Assembly (NCBI RefSeq): GCF_010211755.1
Contig: NZ_PDWR01000002.1
Span: forward strand, 124,001-188,000
Origin: Pseudoxanthomonas sangjuensis
GTDB taxonomy: Bacteria > Pseudomonadota > Gammaproteobacteria > Xanthomonadales > Xanthomonadaceae
Reading direction: 5' to 3'
Length of the DNA: 64,000 nucleotides
Part shown: positions 17,562-28,081 of the stretch, piece after piece
Layout: the number at the start of each line of letters is the position of its first letter
How positions within the stretch are numbered: position 1 is the first letter of the stretch
Notes under the pieces: generated by a model
Seen by the model: only the letters and a program-made list of their open reading frames with translations
The model's database searches: none
What the model was told of the DNA's origin: nothing
Translations under genes and position numbers: made by a program

Positions 17562-18947
17562 ATGTCCGATCCGCGCCTCGAATCCCTGCGCCAGGCCGTT
17601 CCCGAGCTGCGCCTGAAGACCGAGCCGGGCGACCTGGAACACTACGGCCGCGACTGGACCCGGCGCTGGACGCCGGCGCCGCTGGCGATCGCCCTGCCGG
17701 GCAGCGTGGAGGAAGTGCAGGAAATAATGCGCTGGGCCAACGCGAACGGCGTGGCCATCGTGCCGTCGGGCGGGCGCACCGGCCTGTCCGGCGGCGCGGT
17801 CGCGGCCAACGGCGAACTGGTGCTGAGCCTGGAGCGGATGAACCGCGTGCTCGGCTTCGACCCGGTCGACCGCACCCTGACCGTGCAGGCCGGCATGCCG
17901 CTGGAAGCCGTGCAGAACGCGGCGAAGGAGCGCGGCCTGGCCTATCCGGTCGATTTCGCATCGCGCGGTTCGTGCTCGATCGGCGGCAACATCGCGACCA
18001 ATGCCGGCGGCATCCGCGTGATCCGCTACGGCAACACCCGCGAATGGATCGCCGGATTGAGCGTGGTCACCGGCACCGGCGAACTGCTGGAGCTCAACCG
18101 CGCGCTGGTCAAGAACTCCAGCGGCTACGACCTGCGCCAGCTGATGATCGGTTCGGAAGGCACGCTGGGCATCGTGGTCGAGGCCACGCTGCGGCTGGCC
18201 GATCCGCCGCCGCCGACCAACGTGATGCTGCTGGCGTTGCCGTCGTTCGAGGTGCTGATGCAGGTGTTCGCCGCGTTCCGCGAGCGGTTGCAGCTGGAAG
18301 CCTTCGAGTTCTTCACCGACCGCGCGCTGGAGCACGTGCTGGCGCACGGCGCGCAGCAGCCGTTCGAACAGGTCTATCCGTACTACGTGGTCGCCGAATT
18401 CGCCATCGGCGACGAGGCGAGGGAGGCCGCGGCGATGGCCGCGTTCGAGCACGGCATGGAGCAGGGCTGGATCGTCGACGGCGTCATCAGCCAGAGCGAC
18501 GCGCAGGCGCAGCAGTTGTGGCGGCTGCGCGAGGGCATCACCGAGTCGGTGGCGCGCTACAAGCCGTACAAGAACGACGTGTCGGTGCGCATCTCGCGGA
18601 TGCCGGCGTTCCTGCGCGAAACGCAGAAGCTGATCGGCGATTCGTACCCGGATTTCGACGTGGTCTGGTTCGGCCACATCGGCGACGGCAACCTGCACAT
18701 CAACGTGCTGAAGCCCGACGCATGGGGCGATGCCGACTTCATCGCCGCCTGCGAGAAGGTCACCAGGCTGCTGGCCGACGAGCTGCAGCGCCACGAGGGC
18801 AGCATTTCCGCCGAGCACGGCATCGGCCTGGTGAAGAAGCCCTACCTGCTGGGCACGCGCAGCGCCGAAGAAGTGGCGCTGTTCCGCGGCATCAAGAAGG
18901 TGCTGGACCCGAACGGGCTGTTGAATCCGGGCAAGCTGTTCGACTGA
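17562..18947 (+). CDS. FAD-binding D-2-hydroxyacid dehydrogenase (D-2-hydroxyglutarate dehydrogenase type)
   Basis: A 461-residue flavoenzyme of the FAD-linked oxidase C-terminal family (GlcD/D2HGDH/D-LDH). VPSGGRTGLSGGAV and SIGGNIATNAGG are the PP-loop FAD-binding segments; WFGHIGDGNLHIN and SAEHGIGLVKK carry conserved metal and substrate residues of D2HGDH-type enzymes. The ATG at 17562 yields MSDPRLESLRQ. SerA side activity makes D-2-hydroxyglutarate from 2-oxoglutarate, and D2HGDH re-oxidises it in Pseudomonas, so the divergent serA supports this name. A glycolate or D-lactate dehydrogenase is the alternative. Confidence 0.85.
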   Translation: MSDPRLESLRQAVPELRLKTEPGDLEHYGRDWTRRWTPAPLAIALPGSVEEVQEIMRWANANGVAIVPSGGRTGLSGGAVAANGELVLSLERMNRVLGFDPVDRTLTVQAGMPLEAVQNAAKERGLAYPVDFASRGSCSIGGNIATNAGGIRVIRYGNTREWIAGLSVVTGTGELLELNRALVKNSSGYDLRQLMIGSEGTLGIVVEATLRLADPPPPTNVMLLALPSFEVLMQVFAAFRERLQLEAFEFFTDRALEHVLAHGAQQPFEQVYPYYVVAEFAIGDEAREAAAMAAFEHGMEQGWIVDGVISQSDAQAQQLWRLREGITESVARYKPYKNDVSVRISRMPAFLRETQKLIGDSYPDFDVVWFGHIGDGNLHINVLKPDAWGDADFIAACEKVTRLLADELQRHEGSISAEHGIGLVKKPYLLGTRSAEEVALFRGIKKVLDPNGLLNPGKLFD

Positions 18948-18948
18948 A

Positions 18949-18973
18949 CCCCTCTCCCGCAGCGGGAGAGGGG
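18949..18973. repeat. Perfect 25-bp palindrome CCCCTCTCCCGC/GCGGGAGAGGGG
   Basis: Twelve-base arms are separated by a single A, starting one base after the stop of the flavoenzyme gene and ending 10 bp before the efpL stop. The same CTCTCCC...GGGAGAG family recurs at 38285, 44716, 44781 and 44983. It lies between converging genes and may act as a bidirectional terminator, but it has no T-run. Confidence 0.7.
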
Positions 18974-18983
18974 GCGATGCGAG

Positions 18984-19553
18984 TCACTCGGTGGCGCGCC
19001 CGCCGAACTCGCCGGTCGCGGTGTTGACCAGCACCTTTTCGCCGTTGCCGATGTATTCGGGAACCATGATCTCGATGCCGGTGCTCAGCTTAGCCGGCTT
19101 CGGCCGCTTGGTCGCTGTGCCGCCCTTCAGTTCCGGCGGGGTCTCGACCACTTCCAGGGTCACGTATTGCGGCAACTGGATCGCCACCGGCTGCTCGTCG
19201 ATGACCTGCACGTAGATGCCGGCCAGGCCGTCGGTGATGTAGCCGGCGTCGTCGCCGATCGCGTCGGCGTCGAGCGTGTACGGGGTGTAGTCCTCGTCGT
19301 CGAGGAACACGAAGGCGTCGCCGTCCTTGTACGAGAAGCTGGCCTGGCGACGCAGCAGCTCGACCTCGGTCAGGCTGTCGTCGGCGTCGAAGCTGACGTC
19401 GAGCTTGTTGCCGCCGGGCACGGAGTACATGACGAAGCGGAAGCGCACGTTGCCGCCGCGGCCCTGCGGCGAGCTGCGCTCGATGTCGCGGATCTGGTAG
19501 GCGCCGCCGTTGTATTCGACGACGTTGCCTTTCTTGACTTCGAAAGCTTTCAT
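18984..19553 (-). CDS. efpL: Elongation factor P-like protein EfpL (YeiP)
   Basis: A 189-residue EF-P paralogue that relieves ribosome stalling at proline-rich stretches. The chain has three beta-barrel domains: KOW-like ([15 protein letters not shown]), a middle OB domain with [12 protein letters not shown], and a C-terminal OB domain ending [19 protein letters not shown]. The domain I loop reads SSPQGRGGN, with Arg32 at the tip where canonical EF-P has a modified Lys or Arg in an SxPGK/R-type loop. This matches the YeiP/EfpL subgroup. The ATG at 19553 is the family start. A purine-rich leader lies between it and the SDR gene. Confidence 0.92.
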   Translation of the reverse strand: MKAFEVKKGNVVEYNGGAYQIRDIERSSPQGRGGNVRFRFVMYSVPGGNKLDVSFDADDSLTEVELLRRQASFSYKDGDAFVFLDDEDYTPYTLDADAIGDDAGYITDGLAGIYVQVIDEQPVAIQLPQYVTLEVVETPPELKGGTATKRPKPAKLSTGIEIMVPEYIGNGEKVLVNTATGEFGGRATE

Positions 19554-19656
19554 GGGATGAGTGAGAAGTGGGTGGAGGGGAGTGAGGAGAGAGCGGTAAG
19601 AGCCGGAGTGACGCTTTTGCCCACTCCCCGTTTCTCTCCGCTCGCTCCTCCTGCTT

Positions 19657-20427
19657 TTACTTCGGCGCCAGGCGCACGGCGCCGTCCAGCCGGATCGTTT
19701 CGCCGTTGAGGTAGCGGTTGCGCAGGATGAAGCCGACGGTTTCGGCGAACTCCTCCGGCTTGCCGAGGCGCGACGGGAACGGGATCGACGCCGACAGCGA
19801 CTGCTGCACGGCTTCCGGCATGCCATCGACCATCGGCGTCCAGAAGATGCCGGGCGCGATGGTCATCACGCGGATGCCGAAGCGCGACAGCTCGCGCGCC
19901 ATCGGCAGGGTCATGCCGACCACGCCGCCCTTCGACGCCGAATACGCGGCCTGGCCGATCTGGCCTTCGTACGCGGCCACCGACGCGGTGTTGACGATCA
20001 CCCCGCGCTCGCCGTCCTCGCCGGCGGCGTTGTGCTGGATCAGTTCGGCCGCGGCCTTGGCCACGTTGAAGCTGCCGACCAGGTTGACCAGCACGGTGGT
20101 GCGGAAGGTGGCCAGCGGCATCGCGCCTTCCTTGCCGAGCACGCGGCCGGCGCCGAGGATGCCGGCGCAGTTGACCGCGGCGTTGAGGCCGCCGAGGAAT
20201 TCCTTCGCCGCGGCGACGTTGCCGGCGACCGCGGCCTCATCGGTCACGTCGGTCCTGAAGTACTTCGCGTTCGCGGCGCCGAGCCCGGCCACGGCCGCCG
20301 CGCCTTTCTCGTCGTTGACGTCGAACAGGGCGACCTTGCCGCCGTTGGCGACGATGTACTGCGCCACGGCCAGGCCCAGGCCGGAAACGCCGCCGGTGAC
20401 CACGGCGCGGGTATCGGAAAGCTGCAT
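19657..20427 (-). CDS. Short-chain dehydrogenase, 3-hydroxyacyl-CoA dehydrogenase (HSD17B10-like) type
   Basis: A 256-residue classical [14 protein letters not shown] is the NAD(P)-binding GxxxGxG, NCAGI follows, [21 protein letters not shown] holds the catalytic Ser and YxxxK, and APGIFWTPM is the SDR C-terminal motif. The insertion around residues 100-130 and the overall pattern match the HSD17B10/HADH2 subgroup that acts on 2-methyl-3-hydroxybutyryl-CoA and related esters in isoleucine degradation. ATG 20427 ([13 protein letters not shown]) is preferred; an upstream ATG adds ten residues. The proximity to leucine-catabolic genes fits an acyl-CoA role. Confidence 0.82.
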   Translation of the reverse strand: MQLSDTRAVVTGGVSGLGLAVAQYIVANGGKVALFDVNDEKGAAAVAGLGAANAKYFRTDVTDEAAVAGNVAAAKEFLGGLNAAVNCAGILGAGRVLGKEGAMPLATFRTTVLVNLVGSFNVAKAAAELIQHNAAGEDGERGVIVNTASVAAYEGQIGQAAYSASKGGVVGMTLPMARELSRFGIRVMTIAPGIFWTPMVDGMPEAVQQSLSASIPFPSRLGKPEEFAETVGFILRNRYLNGETIRLDGAVRLAPK

Positions 20428-20512
20428 GCGGGAGTCCGGTTTGCGGAAAGCCGGCATTTTACCGGATGCAAACGGCGCGGGATGCGGCGCAGGGCGCGCC
20501 GTGCCCCCTGCG

Positions 20513-21025
20513 TCACAGGTCGAGCAGGTAGAAGGTATTGCAGCCGCCGTGCCCGGTCGCGCCCAGCGGGGCGTCGATGCGGCGGAAGCCGCTGCGTTCG
20601 TACAGGCGCATCGCCGCGTCCATGCCGGTCAGGGTCTCGATGTAGCAGCGGCGGAAACCGAAGCCGCGCGCGGCGTCGAGGCACTTCGCCATCAGCGCGG
20701 CGCCGGCGCCGAGGCCGCGCGCCTGCGGCAGGAAATACATCTTGCGCAGTTCGCAGGTATCGCCGTCGCCGCCGGAAAGCGGCGCCACGCCGCCGCCGCC
20801 GAGCACTTCGCGGTCCCCGCTTCCATCGGCATGCTCGACGACGAAATAGGCCGAGCGCGGCTCCGCGTACGCGCGGCTCATCCAGTCCACTTCCGGGTCG
20901 TTGATCGCGAAACCCGCGCCGCAGGCGCCGAATTCCGGCATCACCGTGCGGATGATGCGTGCGATGGCGTCGTCGTCGCGGGGTTCGATGGGGCGCAGGG
21001 CGAATCGCGTTCCGGTATCAGTCAT
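20513..21025 (-). CDS. GNAT-family N-acetyltransferase
   Basis: A 170-residue Gcn5-related acetyltransferase. The acetyl-CoA loop is in the segment LRKMYFLPQARGLGAGAAL (Q/R-x-x-G-x-G/A pattern), followed by the C-terminal LYERSGFRRID motif that is common to the fold. The N terminus LRPIEPRDDDAIARII is the usual first strand and helix. The substrate cannot be inferred. Its start overlaps the end of the GGDEF-EAL gene by 8 bp on the same strand, so the two are translationally linked. Confidence 0.85.
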   Translation of the reverse strand: MTDTGTRFALRPIEPRDDDAIARIIRTVMPEFGACGAGFAINDPEVDWMSRAYAEPRSAYFVVEHADGSGDREVLGGGGVAPLSGGDGDTCELRKMYFLPQARGLGAGAALMAKCLDAARGFGFRRCYIETLTGMDAAMRLYERSGFRRIDAPLGATGHGGCNTFYLLDL

Positions 21026-23621
21026 GGGCGATGGGTTCGGGCAAGGTCGCGCGCAGCCGCTGCGCGAATTCGTCGGGCGGCAGGCCCGGCGCGAACAGGA
21101 AGCCTTGTCCCACCGGCACGCCGAGCTGCAGCAGGAACTGGCGCTGCGCCTCCGATTCCACGCCTTCGGCGACCAGGCCGAGGCCGAGGCTGCGCGCGAT
21201 CGCCGACACGGCCTGGCATACCGCCACGTCGGAACGGTTGTTCGGCACGCCCTCGGTGAACAGCTGGCTCAGCTTGAGGCCGTGGATCGGCAACCGGCGC
21301 AGGTAGTTCAGCGCGCTGTAGCCTTCGCCGAAGTCGTCGATGGTGAGCATCACGCCCAGCGCGCGCAGCTCGGCGAAGGTCTTCAGCGTGGCCGGCGCGT
21401 CCTCGATCAGCACGCGCTCGGTGAATTCCAGCTCCAGCGCCGAGCCGGGCAGGTCGAATTCCTCGAGCACCGCGCGCACGCTGTCGGACAGGTCGTCGCC
21501 GAGGAACTGGCGGTACGACACGTTGACCGCCACGCGGACGATGCCCAGCCCCTGGTCGCGCCACTCGCGCACCTGCCGGCAGGCTTCGCGCAGCACCCAG
21601 CTGCCGATGCGGACGATGTCGCCGGTGGTTTCGGCGTGGCTGATGAACAGGTCCGGGCGCAACTCGCCCAGTTGGTGGCTCTGCCAGCGGATCAGCGCCT
21701 CGGCGGCGATCACGTTGCCCAGGCGCAGGTCGACCTGCGGCTGGTAGACCAGGTGGAATTCGTGGTTGTCGACCGCGCGGCGCAGCTGGGTCTCGATCTG
21801 CAGCCTGTCCTGCTGGCGGCGCGCCAGTTCCGGGGTGAAGGCGTGCCAGGCGTTGCGCGTGCGGTGCTTGCTTTCGTACATCGCCACGTCGGCGTTCTGG
21901 ATCAGCTGCTGCGGGCGCAGGCCGTCGCGCGGCGCGCGCGCGATGCCGATGCTGGCGGTGATGGTGAATTCGTCCTTGCCGAAGCGGAACGCGTCGGAGA
22001 AGGCGTCGAGGATCGCGTCGGCCAGGCGCTCGGGCTGCTCCGGGTTGCCGGCGATGTCGCAGACCACCAGGAATTCGTCGCCGCCGAAGCGCGCCACGCG
22101 GCCTTCGCTGCCGACCGCGTCGACGATGCGGCGCGCGGCGATGGTCAGCATCTGGTCGCCGGCGTTGTGGCCCAGCACGTCGTTGACGGTCTTGAAGCGG
22201 TCCAGGTCGACGTACAGCACCGCGACCCGCGCCAGCGCCGGGTCGCTGAGCCGCGAGCTGAGCTCGTTGAGCACGGCGTCGCGGTTCATCAGCCCGGTCA
22301 GCGGATCGGTCAGCGCCTGGATGCGCAGGGTTTCCTCGGCCTGCTTGTCCAGCGAGATGTCCTGCAGGGTGCCGGTGACGCGCGAAGCCGACGGCTCGGC
22401 GAGGTCGGCCTCGCCGAGCACGCGGATCCAGAACGGGTGGCCGTCGCTGCGGCTGCCGCGCAGCTCCATGTCGAAGCCGCCGCCGGCGTGCAGGGCCTCG
22501 TCGATCGCGGTGCGCAGGTGGCGGCGGTCGGATTGGCGCAGGCAGGCGAGCATGCCGTCCAGCATCTGCGGCGTCTGCGCCGGGCCGAGGATGCGCACGG
22601 CCTCGTCGGTCAGGTACAACTGGTCGCGGCCGGAATCCCATTCCCAGCCGCCGATGTGCGCCAGCGCCTGGGCGCGGTCGAACAGCGCGCTGTCGCGCTT
22701 GAGCGCGGTGACGTCGCTGAAGATCGAGGTCACCTGGGTCGGGTGGTTGCTGCCCGGCGCGAACTGCGGCACCGAGGTCATCGTCAGCCATACCAGCTGC
22801 TTGCGCCGGCGGTGGTACATGCCCAGCAGCACGCCTTCGACGACCTGGCCGCTGCGCAGCGCGCGGTTCGGCGGCAGTTCCGCTTCCGGCAGGTCGCGCC
22901 CGTCCTCGTCGAAGTAGCGCCAGTGTTCCGGGCGCAGCTGTTCGGTCAGGTGCTGGCCTTCGCCGATGCCGAAGGTCAGCGTCGCCGCGCGATTGGAATA
23001 GACCACGTCGAGGTCCGGGTTCTGCACCACGATGCCCTTGTCGATGACCTCCATCAGCTCGCGGTAGCGCAGTTCGGCCTCGTGGCGGCCGCTCAGGTCG
23101 CGCGCCACCGCGACGATGGCCTTGCGGCCGTCGTAGCTGAGGTTGGCCGAATGCACCTCCACCGGGAAGCGGGTGCCGTCGGCGCGCATGTTGGTCACTT
23201 CGACCACGTAGGTCTCGCCGCGGTCGAGGGTTTCCCAGACCGGGACCAGGTGGTCCTGCGGCAGGTCCGGGTTCAGCACGTTGATGTTCTTGCCGACGAT
23301 GTCCTCGCGCGGGCGCTTGTAGGCCTGCATGCCGGCCTTGTTGAGGTCGAGCACGGTGCCGTCCTCGGCGATGATGCTGACCGGGTCCGGCACCGCGTCG
23401 AACAGCGCGTGGTAGCGCTGGCGCGCGGCCTCGGCCTCGGCCAGGGACTCGCGCAGGGCGTCGTGCGCGCGCTGCAGCAGCGCGCGCGCGCCGGCGTCGG
23501 TGGCGGGATCGGCGATGGCCTGCGCCAGCGCGGCGAGGGTCGCGGCATTCTCGTCGGGCAGCGCTTCGCCGCCGCCGGCCGCGGTGTCGGGCAGGTCGCG
23601 GACGCCGCCGAGTGCGGTCAT
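21018..23621 (-). CDS. PAS-PAS-PAS-GGDEF-EAL cyclic-di-GMP signalling protein
   Basis: An 867-residue protein with no clear membrane segment. Three PAS-like sensor domains (about 65-185, 190-310, 315-435) precede the GGDEF domain (about 440-600) and the EAL domain (about 610-860). RFGGDEF is intact, so cyclase activity is possible, but the RxxD inhibitory site five residues upstream is missing (the stretch reads GSEGRVA). The EAL part keeps EALIRW, NVSYRQF, ELEFTER, DDFGEGYS, a Lys in LKLSQLF (usually K-I-D) and AEGVES. Phosphodiesterase activity is therefore plausible with one altered motif. The start (23621) overlaps the HMG-CoA lyase stop as ATGA. Confidence 0.92.
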   Translation of the reverse strand: MTALGGVRDLPDTAAGGGEALPDENAATLAALAQAIADPATDAGARALLQRAHDALRESLAEAEAARQRYHALFDAVPDPVSIIAEDGTVLDLNKAGMQAYKRPREDIVGKNINVLNPDLPQDHLVPVWETLDRGETYVVEVTNMRADGTRFPVEVHSANLSYDGRKAIVAVARDLSGRHEAELRYRELMEVIDKGIVVQNPDLDVVYSNRAATLTFGIGEGQHLTEQLRPEHWRYFDEDGRDLPEAELPPNRALRSGQVVEGVLLGMYHRRRKQLVWLTMTSVPQFAPGSNHPTQVTSIFSDVTALKRDSALFDRAQALAHIGGWEWDSGRDQLYLTDEAVRILGPAQTPQMLDGMLACLRQSDRRHLRTAIDEALHAGGGFDMELRGSRSDGHPFWIRVLGEADLAEPSASRVTGTLQDISLDKQAEETLRIQALTDPLTGLMNRDAVLNELSSRLSDPALARVAVLYVDLDRFKTVNDVLGHNAGDQMLTIAARRIVDAVGSEGRVARFGGDEFLVVCDIAGNPEQPERLADAILDAFSDAFRFGKDEFTITASIGIARAPRDGLRPQQLIQNADVAMYESKHRTRNAWHAFTPELARRQQDRLQIETQLRRAVDNHEFHLVYQPQVDLRLGNVIAAEALIRWQSHQLGELRPDLFISHAETTGDIVRIGSWVLREACRQVREWRDQGLGIVRVAVNVSYRQFLGDDLSDSVRAVLEEFDLPGSALELEFTERVLIEDAPATLKTFAELRALGVMLTIDDFGEGYSALNYLRRLPIHGLKLSQLFTEGVPNNRSDVAVCQAVSAIARSLGLGLVAEGVESEAQRQFLLQLGVPVGQGFLFAPGLPPDEFAQRLRATLPEPIAHD

Positions 23622-24523
23622 GAGGCCGCCTGCGCCTGCGCGACCTTGCTGCCGCTGGCGCGGCCGAGCAGCGCGGCCAGCCAGCGCCCGGTTTCGCCGA
23701 GCCTGTCCAGGTCGACGCCGGTACGCATGCCCATGCCGTGCAGCATGTAGACCACGTCCTCGCTGGCGACGTTGCCGCTGGCGCCCTTCGCGTACGGGCA
23801 GCCGCCGGTGCCGGAGACCGCGGCGTCGACCACGCGCACGCCTTGCTCGAGGCAGGCGAGGATGTTGGCCAGCGCCTGCCCGTAGGTGTCGTGGAAGTGC
23901 ACGGCCAGGGCCGGCATCGGGACTTCGCTGGCGACGGCCTTGAGCATCGCGCTCGCCTTGTAGGGGGTGCCGACGCCGATGGTATCGCCCAGCGAAACCT
24001 CGTAACAGCCCAGTTCGTGCAGGCGCCTGGCCACCCGCACCACGTCCGCGACCGGCACTTCGCCCTGGTAGGGGCAGCCGAGCACGGTGGAAACGTAGCC
24101 GCGCACCTTCACCCCGTCGGCCCGCGCGCGCTGCAGCACCGGGCGGAAGCGCTCGATCGATTCGTCGATGCCGGCGTTGGTGTTCTTGCGGTTGAACGCC
24201 TCGGACGCGGCGGTGAACACCGCGACCTCTTCCGCGCCGACCGCGCGCGCGCGCTCGTAGCCCCGTTCGTTCGGCACCAGCACCGGGTAGGCGACGCCGG
24301 GCCTGCGTTCGATCGCGGCGAAGACTTCCGCCGCGTCGGCGAGCTGCGGGATCCATTTCGGGCTGACGAAGCTGGTCGCCTCGATGCTGCGCAGGCCGGT
24401 TCGCGACAGCCGGTCGATCAGCTCGACCTTGGCCGCGGTCGGCACGATGGCCTTTTCGTTCTGCAGGCCGTCGCGCGGGCCGACTTCGACGATGCGCACG
24501 AAGCTGGCGTCCGTCGCGGCCAC
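23618..24523 (-). CDS. Hydroxymethylglutaryl-CoA lyase
   Basis: Last dedicated step of leucine breakdown: HMG-CoA to acetoacetate and acetyl-CoA. The TIM-barrel HMGL-like protein shows VEVGPRDGLQNE (catalytic Arg, metal Asp), the HFHDTYGQ metal-binding His pair, and GTGGCPYAKGASGN with the catalytic Cys. The start is taken as GTG 24523, one base after the MCC alpha stop, which gives 301 residues like known enzymes; an ATG at 24553 would add ten residues and overlap MCC alpha. The downstream end overlaps the cyclic-di-GMP gene. Confidence 0.93.
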   Translation of the reverse strand: MAATDASFVRIVEVGPRDGLQNEKAIVPTAAKVELIDRLSRTGLRSIEATSFVSPKWIPQLADAAEVFAAIERRPGVAYPVLVPNERGYERARAVGAEEVAVFTAASEAFNRKNTNAGIDESIERFRPVLQRARADGVKVRGYVSTVLGCPYQGEVPVADVVRVARRLHELGCYEVSLGDTIGVGTPYKASAMLKAVASEVPMPALAVHFHDTYGQALANILACLEQGVRVVDAAVSGTGGCPYAKGASGNVASEDVVYMLHGMGMRTGVDLDRLGETGRWLAALLGRASGSKVAQAQAAS

Positions 24524-24524
24524 G

Positions 24525-26519
<1,995 letters not shown>

Positions 26520-26522
26520 GGA

Positions 26523-26918
26523 TCAGGCGGGCGCGTGGCAGACGGCTTCGATGTTGTGCCCGTCGGGATCGAGCACGAAGGCGCCGTAGTAGTCAGGGTG
26601 GTAGTGCGGACGCAGGCCCGGCGCGCCGTTGTCGCGGCCGCCGGCGGCGATGGCGGCCCGGTAGAAGGCGTCCACGTCGGCGCGGCTGCCGGCGGCGAAG
26701 GCGACATGGCTATGCAGGCCGGACGGCGGCGCGCCGTCGTCGCCGAACCAGAAATAGGGCTTGCCGTCGTGGCCGAAGCCGGCGGCGCTGCCGTTTCCCC
26801 CGGTCATATCCGGCGTGACTTCCATCACCAGGCCGATGCCCAGCGGCGCCAGCGCCTGCTTGTAGAAGGCCACGCTGCGGGCGTAGTCGGAAACCGGGAT
26901 GCCGATATGGTCGAGCAT
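26523..26918 (-). CDS. VOC-family (glyoxalase-like) protein
   Basis: A 131-residue vicinal-oxygen-chelate fold protein. MLDHIGIPVSDYARSVAFY is the first beta-alpha-beta module (metal His in DHIG), HSHVAFAAGSR begins the second, and AFVLDPDGHNIEAV carries the terminal acidic metal ligand. The substrate is unknown. It sits between methylglutaconyl-CoA hydratase (4-bp gap) and MCC alpha (3-bp gap), so it is an integral member of the leucine operon and may deal with a by-product or an epimer of a CoA ester. Confidence 0.85.
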   Translation of the reverse strand: MLDHIGIPVSDYARSVAFYKQALAPLGIGLVMEVTPDMTGGNGSAAGFGHDGKPYFWFGDDGAPPSGLHSHVAFAAGSRADVDAFYRAAIAAGGRDNGAPGLRPHYHPDYYGAFVLDPDGHNIEAVCHAPA

Positions 26919-26922
26919 GGCG

Positions 26923-27714
26923 TCACTCCTTCGTGGTCCAGTCGGGTTTGCGCTTGCCGAGGAAGGCGGACAGGCCTTCCTGTCCTTCCGGCGAAACGCG
27001 CAGTCGCGCGATCAGCGCGGCGTTGGCGGCGTCGAGCGCATCGCGGTCGTGCTGCATGGCGGCGACGTCGCGCACCAGTTGCTTCGCCGATGCCGCGGCC
27101 AGCGGCCCGGCCTTCAGCAGCAGGTCGACCTGGCGTCGCACCGCCGCGTCGAGTTCGCCGGCCGGCACCACCTGGTGCAGCAGGCCGATGCGCAGCGCCT
27201 CGGCCGCGTCGAAGATCTCCGCGGTGGCGAACCAGCGCCGCGCCTGGCGCGCGCCGATCGCGGCGATCACGTAGGGCGAGATCACCGCCGGCAACAGGCC
27301 CAGCTTGCTCTCGGTGAGGCCGAACTTCGCTTCGGGCACGCCGATCGCGATGTCGCAACAGGCGACGAGGCCGACGCCACCGCCGAAGGCGGCGCCGTGC
27401 ACGCGGGCGATGGTCGGCTTCGGCAGCTCGTCCAGCGTGCGCATCAGGCCGGAGAGGGCGAGCGCGTCGTCGCGGTTCTCGGCCTCGCTGGCGGCGGCCA
27501 TGCCGCGCATCCAGTTCAGGTCCGCACCGGCCGAGAACGAGGCGCCGCCGCCTTCCAGCACCACCACGCGGACGGCGGGATCGGCGCCGGCGGCGGCGAG
27601 GGCGCTGGCGAGGCCGGCGATCAGTGCGGCGTCGAAGGCGTTGTGCAGTTCCGGGCGTTCCAGCCGCAGGCGCAGCACGGGGCCATGGGTCTGGACGGAC
27701 AGCGCTGCCGGCAT
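26923..27714 (-). CDS. Enoyl-CoA hydratase family, probable methylglutaconyl-CoA hydratase
   Basis: A 263-residue crotonase-fold enzyme. SFSAGADLNWM and VHGAAFGGGVGL form the oxyanion hole, and KFGLTESKLGLLPAVISPYV matches the pattern seen in AUH/LiuC methylglutaconyl-CoA hydratases. These hydrate 3-methylglutaconyl-CoA to HMG-CoA in leucine breakdown. The operon order hydratase, VOC protein, MCC alpha, HMG-CoA lyase puts substrate and product enzymes next to each other. It is divergent from feoAB across a 121-bp gap. Confidence 0.88.
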   Translation of the reverse strand: MPAALSVQTHGPVLRLRLERPELHNAFDAALIAGLASALAAAGADPAVRVVVLEGGGASFSAGADLNWMRGMAAASEAENRDDALALSGLMRTLDELPKPTIARVHGAAFGGGVGLVACCDIAIGVPEAKFGLTESKLGLLPAVISPYVIAAIGARQARRWFATAEIFDAAEALRIGLLHQVVPAGELDAAVRRQVDLLLKAGPLAAASAKQLVRDVAAMQHDRDALDAANAALIARLRVSPEGQEGLSAFLGKRKPDWTTKE

Positions 27715-27801
27715 GCAAGGCTCCCGGGTCGGGCCGGATCGTTAAACAGGCCGGCATCATAGCGGCTCGTCCATGGGACGACTGGTGCGCTGCGGCGATG
27801 C

Positions 27802-27823
27802 TAGAATGAGAACAATTACCATT
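27802..27823 (+). promoter_or_regulatory. Fur box and -10 element of feoAB
   Basis: AATGAGAACAATTACCATT (27805-27823) matches the xanthomonad/pseudomonad Fur pattern AATGAGAATAATTCTCATT at 16 of 19 positions. TAGAAT (27802-27807) is a good -10 element that overlaps its left edge, so bound Fur would block transcription. The first in-frame ATG of the feoA frame (27806) lies inside this box, which argues that translation starts further on, at GTG 27836. Confidence 0.65.
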
Positions 27824-27835
27824 CAGGCGCATCGC

Positions 27836-28081
27836 GTGACATTGGCCGAACTGCCCCGCCGGGTTCCCGGCATCGTCGCTTCCGTCGAGGACCGGGGTCC
27901 GAACGACAACATTGCACGACGCTTGCGCGAGCTGGGTTTCGTGGCCGGGGAACCGGTCGAGGTGGTGGCAATGGGTCCGATGGGCGGCGAACCGATCCTG
28001 GTGCAGGTGGGCTTCACCCGCTTCGCGCTGCGCCGTGCCGAAGCGGCGCGGGTACGCCTGCTCGACGGGGTGGGCGCGTGA
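27836..28081 (+). CDS. feoA: Ferrous-iron transport protein FeoA
   Basis: An 81-residue SH3-like beta-barrel protein that assists FeoB. The product reads (M)TLAELPRRVPGIVASVED, then NDNIARRLRELGFVAGEPVEVV and GPMGGEPILVQVG: the FeoA domain end to end. GTG 27836 is chosen because the upstream ATG at 27806 lies within the Fur box and because the shorter form has the usual FeoA length and N terminus. The stop overlaps the feoB GTG start by four bases. Confidence 0.9.
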   Translation: MTLAELPRRVPGIVASVEDRGPNDNIARRLRELGFVAGEPVEVVAMGPMGGEPILVQVGFTRFALRRAEAARVRLLDGVGA

